A stretch of 64,000 nucleotides of DNA from Methylomonas sp. LL1. GTDB lineage: Bacteria; Pseudomonadota; Gammaproteobacteria; Methylococcales; Methylomonadaceae. Below are positions 61,895-64,000 of the stretch, in pieces. A program made the position numbers and the translations under genes. Location of the stretch: assembly GCF_015711015.1 (NCBI RefSeq), contig NZ_CP064653.1:4712001-4776000 (forward strand), written 5' to 3'. The notes under the pieces are model-generated. The model was not told the origin of the DNA, did not search any database, and worked only from the letters and a program-made list of their open reading frames with translations. The first letter of the stretch is position 1, and every line of letters begins with the position of its first letter.

Positions 61895-62993
61895 CGCACG
61901 GGCGGACAATCACCGCCGTTCGCAGGCGGGTCTTGCCAAAACTGGCCATCCGCTCGAAATCGTTCCGCGCCACCGGGATAAACTGGCAATCCAGTTCGCT
62001 TTGCCGGTGTTCTTCGGGGTCGGAATCGTGCATGTACAGGCAATCGTCATCGAAACCACTCATCACCACCCAATGCGGGGCTTTTTTTCTATCCATCGAA
62101 TAGGTACTGATCAGGACTAGCGGGATGGCGCCGTCATTGAACGCCGCGATCAGGTCGGCTTGGGTGATGTTGCTGTAATGTATGGGAATAGCCTGTTCCT
62201 CGGCCTCGCGTTTGAAATAAGTGTCCACCAGCTCGATCACCTGTTTTTTCTCATCGTTGCGCACGCTGTCGATAAATAACGGCCCGGTTTGATTGATCCA
62301 GACTTCGACCGAAAATTGCCGGCGTTTGGCCGCCAGCGCCAGACCCACCGGATGGCAGCCGCCATGGCCCGATGTCATGAATATGGTGGTGGCCTCGCGC
62401 CACAGATTGATTTCTTCGTCCAATGACGGCAGGTAGGCCGAATTCAACGCATGCATCGCCATCATCAAGGCCGCCGGGCCGCAGGTAAATGGCGTAGTTT
62501 GCCGCAGCCAGTGTACTTGCCGGTGTTGCGGCGTGTCGCGGTAACGGCGGATGCGTTTTTGGTAACGCAAGGCATCCTTGTGATCCTGATAATAATCCCG
62601 GTATAAACCAAACTTTTGAAACCCCAAGGCTTGATACAGATTGATGGCCGGCGTGTTATCGACCCCTACTTCCAGCCGCAAATACAGCCTGCCGTCATCG
62701 CGAGCCGCTTGCTCGCCGGCGATCATCAGCGCCTTGGCGATGCCCCGGCCACGTAGCACGGGAGCCACCGCCAGCGAATAAATCCGCGCTAACCGGGTGC
62801 CGGGGTGGTAAATGATCAAAATATAGCCGGCGATATTCTTATCGGCCTCGGCTACCAGCAATGCTCGGTGCTCGGTGGTCAGCCAGTGGCGGAAGCTGCG
62901 GCGGCTGAGTTTATCGGTATCGAAGCTGGCGTTTTCCAGCTTGACCAGCGCTTCCAGATCGTTAGGCTGGGCCGGGCGTATGGATAGATTCAA
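61884..62993 (-). CDS. Fusion of GNAT acetyltransferase and C39-like cysteine peptidase
   Basis: The 369-aa protein has a RimI-like GNAT domain (about residues 1-150; IYSLAVAPVLRGRGIAKALM and YQALGFQKFGLYRDYY). A papain-like C39 peptidase domain (about 165-369) has the Cys in RQTTPFTCGPAALMMAM, GGCHPVGLALAAKR, and the His in APHWVVMSGFDDD with a later MHDSDPE. The start is a TTG at 62993 with GGGGAG 7 nt upstream; it overlaps the stop of the DUF2817 gene (TTGA). The same fusion is found in other Gammaproteobacteria; its substrate is not known. Confidence 0.85.
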   Translation of the reverse strand: MNLSIRPAQPNDLEALVKLENASFDTDKLSRRSFRHWLTTEHRALLVAEADKNIAGYILIIYHPGTRLARIYSLAVAPVLRGRGIAKALMIAGEQAARDDGRLYLRLEVGVDNTPAINLYQALGFQKFGLYRDYYQDHKDALRYQKRIRRYRDTPQHRQVHWLRQTTPFTCGPAALMMAMHALNSAYLPSLDEEINLWREATTIFMTSGHGGCHPVGLALAAKRRQFSVEVWINQTGPLFIDSVRNDEKKQVIELVDTYFKREAEEQAIPIHYSNITQADLIAAFNDGAIPLVLISTYSMDRKKAPHWVVMSGFDDDCLYMHDSDPEEHRQSELDCQFIPVARNDFERMASFGKTRLRTAVIVRPCVSR

Positions 62994-64000
62994 GACGAAA
63001 CTCCCCGCAAACCTTGTGCAATCACCTGGCGGGCGCGGAATAGCACCATTTCTTGCCATGCGCTATCATTCGGACAAAAGTGCCGGCGCATCAGTTTGGC
63101 GTGAGCCATGCGTTCGGCGGTGTTATCGGTTTGCGCCCATAACTGGTGATCGCGCAGCAGGGTTTCGAATAGACAGTCGGTGCTGTAGGTGCCGAATTCC
63201 AAGGTGATGTAGCAGCTGTTTTTGTCCATGATCGCATGCCAGGCATAATCCAGTAGTCCCAGTTTCGGAACCGAACTGGAAGTACCGGCCAGGGGCAGGG
63301 TGGTGGCATCGCCATACCATTGCTTGGCGACCATTGCGCCATCGCTGTCCGGGGCGTGATCGCAAATGATTTCGCCGTAGCCATAGGAGCCCAGTCCGGT
63401 ATGCAGATCGATTAGCGCCAGCCGGCGCTGGGAGAGGGAATGGTGGCGGATTATGTCTTCGCAAACCAAGCGGCCATGTGCCGGTGCTCGTCCGCCGTAA
63501 AACGGGCCGGCGGGATCGAGATATTGGCCGCCGCTGATGGCTTTTTCCAGCGCAACTCGGCCGTATTCGCGTTCGTAGTCGGCAAAGGCCTGTCGCCTTT
63601 GGTTGCTGTCGGTTTCGAACATCGCCCAGCGTAGCCGATCGTAATCCGGGTTATCGGGCAAGGGCCTTGAAAAGTCCACCGCGTTGCGGTTCAGATCAAC
63701 GCCGTCGGCATCGCAGCGCCGTAGCCAGGCATAGCCCCAGGGAGTCAAGGCGTGAACCAGCAATAGCGCGCTGTTGGTAGGGATAACAAACTTGCCGCAA
63801 GCCAGCAGCTGCAGCAGATCGGATTGAATCGCGCTGCCGGTAAGGCCTTCGACCCCATGGGTGCCGGCCAGCAGCACCATGACGTTTTCGGCCTCGTCGT
63901 TACCGATCCAGGCCGTATCGGTAAACAAAGCTTCGTTGTCGGGGCCATGGCCCGCGCAAGGGTATGGCCGTTGCCGCTGCGAAAGCCTAGCGACGGCATC
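62990..64000 (-). CDS. DUF2817 / M14-type metallocarboxypeptidase (partial, N-terminus outside window)
   Basis: The frame stays open to the window edge, giving 336 residues without a start. Zinc-peptidase motifs of the M14 kind are visible: LLAGTHGVEGLTGS near the start, LIDLHTGLGSYGYGE with the third ligand, and CYITLEFGTYS with the catalytic Glu. The visible N-terminal side reads PYPCAGHGPDNEALFTDTAW. It is translationally coupled to the GNAT/C39 gene. A peptide-trimming role is family knowledge only. Confidence 0.88.
   Translation of the reverse strand, partial: DAVARLSQRQRPYPCAGHGPDNEALFTDTAWIGNDEAENVMVLLAGTHGVEGLTGSAIQSDLLQLLACGKFVIPTNSALLLVHALTPWGYAWLRRCDADGVDLNRNAVDFSRPLPDNPDYDRLRWAMFETDSNQRRQAFADYEREYGRVALEKAISGGQYLDPAGPFYGGRAPAHGRLVCEDIIRHHSLSQRRLALIDLHTGLGSYGYGEIICDHAPDSDGAMVAKQWYGDATTLPLAGTSSSVPKLGLLDYAWHAIMDKNSCYITLEFGTYSTDCLFETLLRDHQLWAQTDNTAERMAHAKLMRRHFCPNDSAWQEMVLFRARQVIAQGLRGVSS

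Noticed and set aside
1-64000. CRISPR arrays, tRNA and rRNA genes.
   Set aside because: No regularly spaced short repeats and no cloverleaf or rRNA-like stretch was noticed on reading; a dedicated scan was not possible.

Overview
The window looks like chromosomal DNA of a gammaproteobacterial methanotroph of the Methylomonas/Methylococcaceae type. This is inferred from a complete hopanoid locus that uses one squalene synthase instead of HpnCDE, a copCD pair inside that locus, a PEP-CTERM protein, housekeeping blocks in gammaproteobacterial order (acpP-fabF-pabC-mltG-tmk-holB-pilZ-tatD; xseB-ispA-dxs) and moderate GC content. No rRNA or tRNA gene was seen.

Layout. (1) 1-6061: fatty-acid, folate, cell-wall and replication genes on the + strand, with a hairpin between acpP and fabF. 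(2) 6252-7388: rlmG. (3) 7389-17326: one tightly packed minus-strand array reading squalene synthase, squalene-hopene cyclase, hpnG, hpnO, copC, copD, dxs copy A, gloB. (4) 17781-20575: the diverging hpnH-hpnM-mlaA arm. (5) 20614-24256: apt, then dxs copy B, ispA and xseB on the minus strand. The two dxs genes share an 1828-bp direct repeat that differs at about 14 positions by my reading. (6) 24328-27748: parE, a ccdAB toxin-antitoxin pair and a CvfB-like RNA-binding gene. (7) 27776-42324: half of a type VI secretion locus. It holds a PpkA-type kinase, TssJ, a Sel1/coiled-coil/caspase-like lipoprotein, the FHA protein TagH, TssK, TssL with an OmpA tail, TssM, and a TagF-PppA fusion. Sheath, tube, baseplate, ClpV and VgrG genes are not in the window. 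(8) 42326-46909: an accessory stretch with a CPBP-type membrane protease, a membrane-protein gene split by an IS1595-family element (8-bp target duplication; the host reading frame can be restored exactly), and small ORFs. (9) 46910-51603: a dienelactone hydrolase, tesA, and a ybbA-ybbP ABC exporter. (10) 51685-54954: a PEP-CTERM protein gene facing a sigma-54 activator gene. The shared intergenic region carries a plausible -24/-12 promoter and an upstream palindrome. An HDOD gene follows. (11) 55044-59525: a second phospho-signalling operon (zinc-ribbon kinase, zinc-ribbon FHA, VWA-TM-FHA, PP2C-TM). (12) 59618-64000: a GAF-PAS-GGDEF-EAL protein, a GNAT/C39-peptidase fusion and a partial DUF2817 peptidase.

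How the parts fit. Dxs and IspA supply farnesyl diphosphate. Squalene synthase and the cyclase make the hopane skeleton. HpnH, HpnG and HpnO add and process the C35 side chain towards aminobacteriohopanepolyols. HpnM and MlaA probably handle lipid transfer at the outer membrane. In the T6SS locus, kinase, FHA reader, TssL (with a candidate phospho-threonine) and TagF-PppA form the known threonine-phosphorylation switch. The least explained items are the caspase-like lipoprotein inside the T6SS operon, the second kinase/FHA/VWA/phosphatase operon, and the self-contained sigma-54/PEP-CTERM unit.
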